From Chlamydiales bacterium (GTDB lineage Bacteria; Chlamydiota; Chlamydiia; Chlamydiales; JARBTQ01), in contig JARBTQ010000020.1 in assembly GCA_029240075.1 (NCBI GenBank), positions 1 to 48,804 on the forward strand: a stretch of DNA of 48,804 bases, written 5' to 3'. The notes beneath the pieces are model-generated. The model ran no database searches, had not been told where the DNA came from, and saw nothing but the letters and a program-made list of their open reading frames with translations. The position numbers and the translations under genes are program-made. The stretch's first letter is position 1. Every line of letters starts with the position of its first letter. Positions 34,314-42,624 of the stretch are shown here, one piece after another.

Positions 34314-36857
34314 TTATGGACTGGTTACATCTGTTGCCAAAAGTCCAAGCTTATTTAAATAATTCTTTACTCGCTCCATCTCTGCTGAAGAGGATTTGTC
34401 ACGCCACTTAGTTTTGATATAGTCTCTAGATTGCTTTAAATCTAAATAAGTTAATGCCAAGTCACTATCCATAAGAAAGGCCACAACTTCTACGATTGGA
34501 TGAAGTATAAGCAACACCTTTTCTTCATCAAAAATACCTGCATATTCAAAGGCTTTGGCAACAGTATTAAGGTTATTTTTTATTTGTTCTAAAAAATTTT
34601 CCGTAATAGTGGCCTCTATATTTAGTTTGTGGTCATCAGTTTTCTTATTTCTACCACTTTGTTCACTTTTTTTTCTTTTATTTTCAGCATCTTTTAATCT
34701 CTTTTCGGGATATTTTCTATAAAATTCATTTTTAAGACGCTTATTCAGACATACTACTAATAAAAAAGCTGCAGCCTCAAGATAAACAGCCTTCGTAAGG
34801 TGAAACAAATTTTGCTTAGCATTTTCTAAGTCAGAAAAATTATTTTGAACCTTACTAACACGCACTCCAGAAGCATTAGCTGCCGCAGATAATCCCCCTC
34901 CAACAATACATCCTACAAAACTTAAAGGCATAAAAGAGCTAATAGCTGCAGCTCCAGCCAATACAATCGAACCTACAGAAGCCCATTTTTCATGCGGTTT
35001 CCAATATTGTTGTTTCCTATCAATATCTAAAAATAGTGATTTTAATTCGTCGTCGAAAAAAGGATTTATTAATTTATACTTAATTTCTTTTAGCTCAGCT
35101 TTATTGCCTCGAAGTTCTAAAGGAACCAGTTCCCCTTTTATAGTTTTTTCTTCATCCCAAACTTCTCCCGCTAATATTTGTAGTCTTTTACACAAATTTA
35201 TTTTATTTCTGCTCCTAAGCATCATCCTATCTTTCATTTTCTCATTATTTAATATGGACTCTGGAGGGAATAAAAATGAATCTGTTCCTTTAGATTGACT
35301 ATTGCTAGAAGCACTACTTGAACTAAATCGCCTTGCGGATGGGTAAGACTGTAAGTTATAATTAATGCCTGAGTCCTTCATGGGTTGACCAAACATAATA
35401 GTACTCATGCTTCTTGGGTAAAAAACATCTGCCTCCAAACTCAAATTAGAAATTATACTACTATGACTATCGTGACTTTCAAAACTAAAACTCCTTAATT
35501 CTAGCCTGGTTTGATCCTGAACAGTTGAACCACTAGACCCACTTGAAAAGCGTTTTCTCCTGTTATGAGGCAATATCTGACTAGATCTGGATTTTACTAT
35601 ATTTTTTCCTGGAAATTTATAATCTTTTAGCAAAAAATTTTGAGTTTTAGAAGGCTCTTTCTCTAAACTTGTATATGAGCGACGTAGACGCTTTCCCTTT
35701 AATTCTTCAAACCTATTTTTAGGGGAACTGCTAGTTTGTACAGAAAAACTTTTAGTAATCAGAAGTTTATTATCTTCGCTTTTATCCTTTTGATCTTCTT
35801 GGATATTTGTTTGACTGACTGGGTAGAAAGAGCTAGAAGAAGGGGGGGTAATATCGGAAAAACTTCGATAAAAACGAGGAGTTTTAGATTGTAAACAACT
35901 ATCACCCATTCTGCTTAACCCTGTAATTTTGGAAGGCTTATCGTAAACCTCTTTTACTTTACTTGAGTTTTCTGCTTCAGATCTTGTCGGGATAAGATAA
36001 TGGGTTGATCTTATCTCAGGTAAAGTCAGTTGTGCTTTAGGAGTAAGGCCTAATTTTTCCTGTTTTCCAAGAGTATTATACTCATTATTAACACTGGAAT
36101 TGTCTTTTGTATGTGATGCTTCATGGCTTAAAAAAGGCTTTGTAGTTACTTTTCTCCCGATTTTTGGGGTTAAAGTCCTATTTTTTTTCTCTATAATAGT
36201 TTCCGTGGAAGGGATACTTCCCTCGCTCATACTTGATACAGAGCTTGAAGTTCTTGTCAGGTTTAAATTTTCTGAATCTTGATCTGAGGAGTCTGATTCG
36301 TCTATCTCAAAGCTTTGACTAAAGCCTATATTACAACTATTTTTTATCTCATCAGTAAGTGATAATCCTTGGAAGATTTTTTTATGAGCCATTATATCTT
36401 TAGGATTACTGCTTGCAACTTCTTCTTGCTGATGCACTACTACGCTTGGAAGAGGATTGACACGACCTACATATCTACTTGTAGGAGAATTCCCTATATA
36501 ATCCAAATCGGGGTCTACTTCATAATTACGTGTAGGACTTTGATCTATTTTGGTTGAGGAATCGGGAGAACTAGAAGCACTACTATCTTTTGAAACTTCT
36601 GAGACATACATATTTTTAATGTTCTGGTCATATCTTTCTAAAGAATCTTCCCCTGGAATTCGTTCACATGAGGCTGTTATCCCTCTTCCCTTACTTCCTT
36701 TTATTGTTTTTGATTTTGGTGTACTTGCAGGGGATGTAACTAGCAGTGTATCTTCTTTGTTATGAATTTCTAACTCACTGGAGGATCTGGTCTGTAGTAT
36801 CTCTGTATCATTTTGATATGGACACATGGATGAAGGAAATCCTGTAATAGACGACAT
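34314..36857 (-). CDS. Ser-rich protein with C-terminal hydrophobic hairpin, candidate inclusion or effector protein
   Basis: I recognise no family. Residues 1-540 are low-complexity, very rich in Ser, Thr, Lys and Glu, probably disordered. They contain repeated basic-Ser motifs: R-S-F-S (331), K-S-F-S (369), R-R-S-Y-T (392), K-R-F-S-S (435), R-S-F-S (455), R-R-F-S-S (509). Residues 626-663 form a Gly/Ala-rich hydrophobic hairpin, followed by helices and a Lys-rich stretch (720-755). The hairpin and the following helix resemble those of the protein encoded at 37397-38512. A bilobed hydrophobic domain is the mark of chlamydial inclusion-membrane (Inc) proteins, though it usually lies near the N-terminus. 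Such Ser motifs are typical kinase and 14-3-3 sites in host cells. Both readings are inference. Confidence 0.75.
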   Translation of the reverse strand: MSSITGFPSSMCPYQNDTEILQTRSSSELEIHNKEDTLLVTSPASTPKSKTIKGSKGRGITASCERIPGEDSLERYDQNIKNMYVSEVSKDSSASSSPDSSTKIDQSPTRNYEVDPDLDYIGNSPTSRYVGRVNPLPSVVVHQQEEVASSNPKDIMAHKKIFQGLSLTDEIKNSCNIGFSQSFEIDESDSSDQDSENLNLTRTSSSVSSMSEGSIPSTETIIEKKNRTLTPKIGRKVTTKPFLSHEASHTKDNSSVNNEYNTLGKQEKLGLTPKAQLTLPEIRSTHYLIPTRSEAENSSKVKEVYDKPSKITGLSRMGDSCLQSKTPRFYRSFSDITPPSSSSFYPVSQTNIQEDQKDKSEDNKLLITKSFSVQTSSSPKNRFEELKGKRLRRSYTSLEKEPSKTQNFLLKDYKFPGKNIVKSRSSQILPHNRRKRFSSGSSGSTVQDQTRLELRSFSFESHDSHSSIISNLSLEADVFYPRSMSTIMFGQPMKDSGINYNLQSYPSARRFSSSSASSNSQSKGTDSFLFPPESILNNEKMKDRMMLRSRNKINLCKRLQILAGEVWDEEKTIKGELVPLELRGNKAELKEIKYKLINPFFDDELKSLFLDIDRKQQYWKPHEKWASVGSIVLAGAAAISSFMPLSFVGCIVGGGLSAAANASGVRVSKVQNNFSDLENAKQNLFHLTKAVYLEAAAFLLVVCLNKRLKNEFYRKYPEKRLKDAENKRKKSEQSGRNKKTDDHKLNIEATITENFLEQIKNNLNTVAKAFEYAGIFDEEKVLLILHPIVEVVAFLMDSDLALTYLDLKQSRDYIKTKWRDKSSSAEMERVKNYLNKLGLLATDVTSP

Positions 36858-37396
36858 ATGGCGACCTAGTAACTTTGTAATTTTTCTTTAAAAAAAACCT
36901 TAATTATGCCGATTAGCAATTTTAAAGGAAACTTTTTAGCACAAATTATAGCGTTTCCAGATTTAATCCAAGGGTAGAGATGATTGTGCCACTATCAATG
37001 ACTATTTTATAAAATTGGGGTCTTATTATTTGTATCCTTTTTGATGAGGGAAATAAGTCCCTTTGTGCATTTAAGTAGCAAGTCATATCAAATACGAGCA
37101 TCATCTTTTTTATTTTCGTAGCCTTTTAAAGATAAAAAATTACACATAAGATAATGTTTAACTGGTCAAAAAGGAAGCGCAAACGTGGTTCTATAAGAAA
37201 ACTGTGCGGAAAGAAGTATTCTTAGACAGACTAAGGTGCCTCGATATAAAGTTAGCCCCCTTCACGACGGCTTGTCAATTCTTCTAACAAACAGTTGTAT
37301 AAGGGATCTCACTATATTGCAATTTCTAGCTGAATCTTATATTTTTCAAATCTAGAATCGCTATGCAAGTTACTATTAGCAATAATAGGGAATAGA
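36858..37396. other. 539-base region without a supported gene
   Basis: No frame of convincing coding quality is seen. 37298-37311 is an exact copy, same strand, of the 14 bases at 11349-11362 in the tail of the IS5-type remnant, and it is preceded by gttg as in that element's ends. A short plus-strand frame (about 37163-37288) gives a basic, Lys/Arg-rich peptide I cannot assign. The stretch may be the scar of a lost insertion. Confidence 0.4.
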
Positions 37397-38512
37397 TTAC
37401 GGTTGAAATTTAAGTGCTTCAAAGTTTCGCTTCAATACTGATAAGTCGTTGCGCGTCGTTTCAAACTCCTTGTATAGCTGCATTATAACTTGTTGCTGTT
37501 CATCTACTTTTTCTTGAAGAGATCGAATCGTTTCCCCTTTATTACTTATCTCCTTGCTCTGACTAGCAATTGTCTTATCTTGTTTTTCTATTTTTCTTTT
37601 ACTCCAAACAGTCATCAATTCGTTCTTTGCTAAAACTTCGGTAAACTGATACTGCTTTGGATTTTTAATAAATTCGATAGTTTCAAGTAATAAAGATAAA
37701 ATATTTTTCGCATCATTACGTGTATAATGTGTAGGAGATAAGCTATCTAGTATTATTTCATACCGTTCCCCTAATTTCAACGCTAGTTTTTTGACTTCTC
37801 TTAACTTTAAGTCCTGCTCTATGGACAATTCTAAATCTATAGGACTATCATTCATAACGGAAGAATTCATAGGATAATCAAATTCACTATATAATTGATC
37901 TAACGGAGCTAATTCTAAAAAGCGGGATAACAATCGCATAGCTAACTCTTCACTCAGATGCTTAAACTGTTCTCTTAGATCTTGCTTAATATCCTTAGCG
38001 TCAGCAATTACTTCAACAGGTTTTGATCCTAAACAGAAAGCCCCCATGTTAGCTACGGCAGATAATCCCCCAGCAAGTAGAGCTACTATAATAGGATTAG
38101 GACACATAAGCCCAGCAAAACCAGATGCACAGGAGGGTCCACCTGCAACAAACAGCCCTGAAATAGCCCACCTTCTACTATTTATTTTATCTGTTTGTTC
38201 TTTTAATAATTCATATTCAGCCTGTGGCCAAGGAATGATTTTTTGATCCTTAGCAGATGAATCGAGAGGTAGTTTAGATAAATATTCAAGACAATCATCT
38301 AAAGTAGAGTTCCAAGAAACTTGATTAGCACACTGTTTAATTTTATCATCTTTATACTCCTTCATATTACAAGTAGGAGCAGGTAAATAGTTTTTACTTA
38401 CCTGCTTTATAGCAGCTATCTGCTGTTGCATCACAGTAGCCTCTTTATTATTACTATTATTTGCAACAAATAAAAAATTATTAACATTGCCACATCCAAA
38501 AATATTAATCAT
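37397..38512 (-). CDS. Protein with hydrophobic hairpin and C-terminal coiled coil, Inc-like candidate
   Basis: The 371 residues hold a polar N-terminus, a Gly/Ala-rich hydrophobic hairpin at about 115-160 (A-G-G-L-S-A-V-A-N near 147-155), a helical middle and a coiled coil at about 306-366. The hairpin motif G-G-L-S-A-x-A-N and the following helix resemble those at 653-720 of the protein encoded at 34314-36857, so the two look like distant paralogues. The start is uncertain: the first ATG (38512) has no ribosome site, while an ATG 27 codons in (38431) has GAGG eight bases upstream. The layout of two close membrane segments plus coiled coil is common among Inc and type III effector proteins of chlamydiae. 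No enzyme motif is seen. Confidence 0.75.
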   Translation of the reverse strand: MINIFGCGNVNNFLFVANNSNNKEATVMQQQIAAIKQVSKNYLPAPTCNMKEYKDDKIKQCANQVSWNSTLDDCLEYLSKLPLDSSAKDQKIIPWPQAEYELLKEQTDKINSRRWAISGLFVAGGPSCASGFAGLMCPNPIIVALLAGGLSAVANMGAFCLGSKPVEVIADAKDIKQDLREQFKHLSEELAMRLLSRFLELAPLDQLYSEFDYPMNSSVMNDSPIDLELSIEQDLKLREVKKLALKLGERYEIILDSLSPTHYTRNDAKNILSLLLETIEFIKNPKQYQFTEVLAKNELMTVWSKRKIEKQDKTIASQSKEISNKGETIRSLQEKVDEQQQVIMQLYKEFETTRNDLSVLKRNFEALKFQP

Positions 38513-38750
38513 ATTAAAAACTCTAAAATTATTAATTATTAAAAAACGATCTATTTAGGATAAAAAAGCGTATCTTTATCCCTGTATTGAGTGAAAAAAT
38601 TTAGCACTTAAGCTTCTTTTATACGGAAGCATGTCAAAGGCCAATTCTAAAAACTATTTATTATTATAAAATGTGACTCACTTGAAACTAGTTTCAGAGT
38701 GATTTAATAACCTATAAAACTATAAACCTATAGCTCAAAAAGGCTTAATG

Positions 38751-39308
38751 TTAAAGGTGTGTTGGAGGGTGATGCAGGGAGGACTGCACATTAATCATAA
38801 GGTGCTTATTTGATCTTTCTAAAAATAAACACAAAAAGTAAAAGGTATATGCAAAAAATGCTACGGCTACCAAAAGAGGGCACGAGTAGTTCTTAAAAAG
38901 ATTTCCACTTTTGCCTGTAATAAAGATATCTTTACAATTTATAGATCTTCCTGAATTACAGATATATCGAGGTATATCTTTACACTTTGCTCGCGAGATA
39001 AAGGTGATTAAAGCTCTACTTTGCTCAAATTTATTGATGTATGTCGAATAATCGCAGGCGAATGATTTCCATCTACTTTTTTTTGAAATACTAGATTCAG
39101 ATTGATTATACTTGTGATTTGCCTTAAATGATTCAACCGAGTTGTGTCTCGAGTAGCTTTGAGTCTCTTTATATAATGAGAATAAAACAATACTGCAGAT
39201 AAAAAATATAATTGCCACAAGGACTGGTAGCAATGTATTGACCTTACCTTCAAAATAGCGGTTCCCTGATAGGGATGGTGTAGTCATAGATTTATCTAAT
39301 TGTTTCAT
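38751..39308 (-). CDS. Small two-segment membrane protein, hypothetical
   Basis: From the ATG at 39308 the frame has a short polar N-terminus, one membrane segment (L-L-P-V-L-V-A-I-I-F-F-I at about 26-45), a basic, Ser- and Cys-containing stretch of about 95 residues, a second segment (V-A-V-A-F-F-A-Y-T near 145-165) and a His/Pro-rich tail. The frame could extend 23 codons upstream. No ribosome site is clear at either start. No family is recognised. It could be a small membrane protein of the inclusion or envelope. A smaller frame (39008-39253) overlaps in another phase, and I judge this one the better. Confidence 0.5.
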   Translation of the reverse strand: MKQLDKSMTTPSLSGNRYFEGKVNTLLPVLVAIIFFICSIVLFSLYKETQSYSRHNSVESFKANHKYNQSESSISKKSRWKSFACDYSTYINKFEQSRALITFISRAKCKDIPRYICNSGRSINCKDIFITGKSGNLFKNYSCPLLVAVAFFAYTFYFLCLFLERSNKHLMINVQSSLHHPPTHL

Positions 39309-39532
39309 TTTATTAAAAATTAAAAAACTTGTATCAAGAATACCCATTAGTATATGAAAGACGGGAATAAAATACAAACTTTTTTGTACATAAAACTTGC
39401 TGCTTCAAGTCTCAAGACCTTTAGACAACTTATAGAAAAGTAAGTGATACATTTCAAATAATTTTTATAGCTTGTTTTAATTGATCTTCACCAAAAAGAT
39501 TATGTAAAGAGTTTATGTAGAGACTAACTTAG

Positions 39533-39590
39533 CTGAAAAATACTTTTCAGAAGCATACTACATTCCCTTTAAATGGCGTGTAGTATGCTT
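39533..39590 (-). terminator. Double hairpin ending the valS transcript
   Basis: Directly past the valS stop, an 11-bp stem (aagcatactac at 39551-39561, gtagtatgctt at 39580-39590) is followed by a second 7-bp stem (ctgaaaa at 39533-39539, ttttcag at 39544-39550). There is no long T run, but the paired hairpins make a terminator or an end-protecting structure likely. Confidence 0.55.
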
Positions 39591-39598
39591 TGCTAAGT

Positions 39599-42469
39599 TC
39601 AAGATAAAGTTTGAAGCTTTTGCTGGATAGTTTTTAGTTCGATTTGTAGTTGTTGTAATTGTTGTTTTTGCTTTTCTACTACAACAGGGGGAGCATTGGC
39701 TACAAATTCAGAATTATTTAATTGTAGGACAATCTTTTCTATACTCTTATCTAAGCGGTCTTGCTCCTTTTGTAAGCGAACGAGCTCTTGCTGTATCTGC
39801 TCTGCCGGAACGGGAACAATTATACGAACCTCTCCTATCGCGCCTGTACTGCAAAATTTTAATGCAGGATCTGCTTCTACAAAATTTAACTTTTCTACCT
39901 TCGCTAGAGTACGAATAGAACTGCTATATTTATGTAATATATCTGATTCTTTTGATGAATTAGGAGTCACCAGATACGCATCAATTGAAGTGCTAGGTGG
40001 CACTTGCATTTCACCCCTAATATTTCGAATTGTATAAACTACTTGATCCATCAGATTAAAGGCCTCTTCTACCTCTGCAGAAATATCAGCTGCTGCTAAA
40101 GGTTTCTGTGGATAAGGAGAAACAATACAAGCTGCCGATTTTAAAGCCCTTACTGTTGCCTTTGTATAATCATCTAGGCCCGAACCTACATCCAAGCTAT
40201 CGACCTTCAACAAATCTTTGAGCATTTGGAATAGCTCTTCAGTAATAAAAGGGGTCATAGGATGTAATAACTGTATAGCTGTACATAAAGTGATTGCTAA
40301 TATCCGTTGTTTATTAGTCCTCTCAGAACTGTTCCCCTCTTTTCCAAAAAGGAATGGTTTAACCATTTCTACATAGTAGGCACAAAACTCTTTCCAGTAA
40401 AACTCATAAGCAGTCATTGCAGCTCGTTCAAAGGCATATTCACTCAAAGCACGGTTAACTTCTTCGATGGTACGGTTGAGTCTTGATAGGATCCAACGAT
40501 CCTCCTGCGATAGAGGAGAACTCTGTATTCCTTTTATAAACTCCTCACCTGTCAAACCTGATAAACCTTTAGAAGAGTCTCCAATAAGATTCATGAATAC
40601 AAAACGGGCGCCATTCCATACTTTATTAGCAAAATTTTTAAAATCTTCAAAACGACGGCGGTCCAAATCAATTTGGCGAGATTGAGGGGCACTTGCACAT
40701 AAAGCCATACGTACCGCATCAGTCCCATATTCTTGAATTAGCTCTAAAGGATCGATCACATTTCCCTTAGATTTAGACATTTTTTCCCATTTACTATGAA
40801 CATCCTTGGGAATCGACTTCTGTGCTAAGTCGTATTGAATACGCTCCTTCTCGTCAACATATACAATTCCACCTTCTGGACGATTTCTCCAGTAGGATTT
40901 ACCATAAATTAAACCGCTTAGGAAGATTTCTGGGAACGGAAACTCTCCCATGATATACTCCCCCATAAATAGCATGCGAGCTACCCAGAAAAAGAGGATA
41001 TCATGTCCTGTCACAAGCACATTGTTAGGGTAAAACTTTTTAAGGTCGGCAGTTTCCCTAGGCCAACCTAAAGCACTGAAAGGCCAAAGGCCAGAAGAAA
41101 ACCATGTATCCAGCACATCTTCATCTTGTATCCAAGATTCAGGTTCATGCGCTACTTCTGGTGGAACTCCATCCCCTTCATAGCAGACAATTTTTTCTGG
41201 GTTATTCTTGTGATACCAAATTGGAATACGGTGCCCCCACCAAAGCTGACGACTGATGCACCAATCTCGTAAGTTGTCGATCCAGTGAAAATAAGTATTT
41301 TCCCAGCTTTTAGGCGTTATTTTAACTTTTCCACTTTCTACGGCAGACCTTAACTTAGCTTTAAAGGGCTCCATTTTAACAAACCACTGCTTTGATAAGT
41401 AAGGTTCAATTACAGCTTTAGAGCGGTATGAAAGGCCCACTCGCAATTGATGAGGTTCCTGTTTATCTAAAAATCCCTCTTTCTTTAACTCTTCAACAAT
41501 TTTTAAACGCGCTTCTGCCATGGTTTGTCCTGCAAAAGCCCCACCAACTTCATTCAAACGTCCATCTGGTGTCATTATATTGATCATAGGTAAATTATGC
41601 CGAAGCCCCATCTGGTAGTCGTTAGGATCATGAGCTGGGGTGATTTTAACAGCTCCTGTTCCAAATTCTGGATCTACAAAGTTATCAGCAAGCAGAGGAA
41701 TTAAGCGCCCCGTAATAGGTAATTTAATCAGTTTGCCTATTTGGGAAGCATAACGGACATCGCTAGGATGGACAGCTACAGCAGTATCCCCTAACATTGT
41801 TTCAGGTCGAGTAGTTGCTACTATAACCTCCCCTGAACCATCAGCAAACGGATATTTCATATGCCATAAGAAAGAGGAGCGATCCTCATATTCAACTTCG
41901 TCATCTGCAAGTGCTGTTTGTGTGACAGGGTCCCAGTTAACTAGATAATCCCCTCGGTAGATTAAACCTTCGTCAAACATCTTTTTAAAGACTTTACGAA
42001 CAGCTGCATTACAATCGGGATCCATCGTAAAGCGGCATTTCTCCCAATCACAAGAACAACCCATCAATTGCAATTGGCTTAAAATACGATTTTCCTTTTC
42101 CTCTTTCCATTGCCATACGTGTTTTAGGAAATCTTCACGATTGTAATCCTTGCGCCGCTTCCCCTCTGTTACCATTAAATGTCTTTCAACTACTGTTTGA
42201 GTAGAGATTCCCGCATGGTCAGTTCCTGGCACCCATAAAGTTTCATGACCACACATACGTGCCCAGCGAATCAGTACATCTTGCAAAGTGCTACCTAGAG
42301 CATGCCCCATATGGAGTTGTCCTGTAACATTAGGTGGCGGAATAACAATACAAAATGGGGGCTTATTGGAATTAGGATCTGCTTTAAAATATTTGTTTTC
42401 TTTCCAAAAATGGTACCATTTTTGGTCAACTTGTTTCGGATCGTAAGTTTTGGGTATTTCCTGTTCCAT
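39599..42469 (-). CDS. valS: Valyl-tRNA synthetase
   Basis: This class I synthetase charges tRNA-Val and edits Thr. P-P-P-N-V-T-G-Q-L-H-M-G-H (48-60, numbered from an upstream ATG four codons earlier) is the HIGH region, and K-M-S-K-S is at 567-571. The CP1 editing domain has T-T-R-P-E-T-M-L-G-D-T-A-V near 223-235 and G-T-G-A-V-K-I-T-P-A-H-D near 274-285. D-W-C-I-S-R-Q-L-W-W-G-H-R-I-P is at 406-420. The C-terminal 70 residues form the tRNA-binding coiled coil typical of ValS. The start at 42469 is chosen because GGTG lies six bases before it and it leaves the usual short lead before the Y-D-P motif. Confidence 0.97.
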   Translation of the reverse strand: MEQEIPKTYDPKQVDQKWYHFWKENKYFKADPNSNKPPFCIVIPPPNVTGQLHMGHALGSTLQDVLIRWARMCGHETLWVPGTDHAGISTQTVVERHLMVTEGKRRKDYNREDFLKHVWQWKEEKENRILSQLQLMGCSCDWEKCRFTMDPDCNAAVRKVFKKMFDEGLIYRGDYLVNWDPVTQTALADDEVEYEDRSSFLWHMKYPFADGSGEVIVATTRPETMLGDTAVAVHPSDVRYASQIGKLIKLPITGRLIPLLADNFVDPEFGTGAVKITPAHDPNDYQMGLRHNLPMINIMTPDGRLNEVGGAFAGQTMAEARLKIVEELKKEGFLDKQEPHQLRVGLSYRSKAVIEPYLSKQWFVKMEPFKAKLRSAVESGKVKITPKSWENTYFHWIDNLRDWCISRQLWWGHRIPIWYHKNNPEKIVCYEGDGVPPEVAHEPESWIQDEDVLDTWFSSGLWPFSALGWPRETADLKKFYPNNVLVTGHDILFFWVARMLFMGEYIMGEFPFPEIFLSGLIYGKSYWRNRPEGGIVYVDEKERIQYDLAQKSIPKDVHSKWEKMSKSKGNVIDPLELIQEYGTDAVRMALCASAPQSRQIDLDRRRFEDFKNFANKVWNGARFVFMNLIGDSSKGLSGLTGEEFIKGIQSSPLSQEDRWILSRLNRTIEEVNRALSEYAFERAAMTAYEFYWKEFCAYYVEMVKPFLFGKEGNSSERTNKQRILAITLCTAIQLLHPMTPFITEELFQMLKDLLKVDSLDVGSGLDDYTKATVRALKSAACIVSPYPQKPLAAADISAEVEEAFNLMDQVVYTIRNIRGEMQVPPSTSIDAYLVTPNSSKESDILHKYSSSIRTLAKVEKLNFVEADPALKFCSTGAIGEVRIIVPVPAEQIQQELVRLQKEQDRLDKSIEKIVLQLNNSEFVANAPPVVVEKQKQQLQQLQIELKTIQQKLQTLS

Positions 42470-42624
42470 CTTTTTCACCATAAATTAAATAGATGGGCCC
42501 TATCATACTTACTCTTCAGAAAAAAATCGATATGAAATATCGTGTATTAAATTAAACAAACTTACAAAATAAATCTTTATTTAAATAAAAGAAAGTTTTA
42601 ATTAATAAATAAAAGAGGTGAACT

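Noticed and set aside
37163-37288. Short plus-strand frame with a basic peptide, considered as a piece of transposase
   Set aside because: The resemblance to the SKRRTW region of IS5 transposases was only a few residues and broke off at once.
39008-39253. 81-codon minus-strand frame
   Set aside because: It overlaps the two-segment membrane protein frame in another phase, which has clearer protein-like features.
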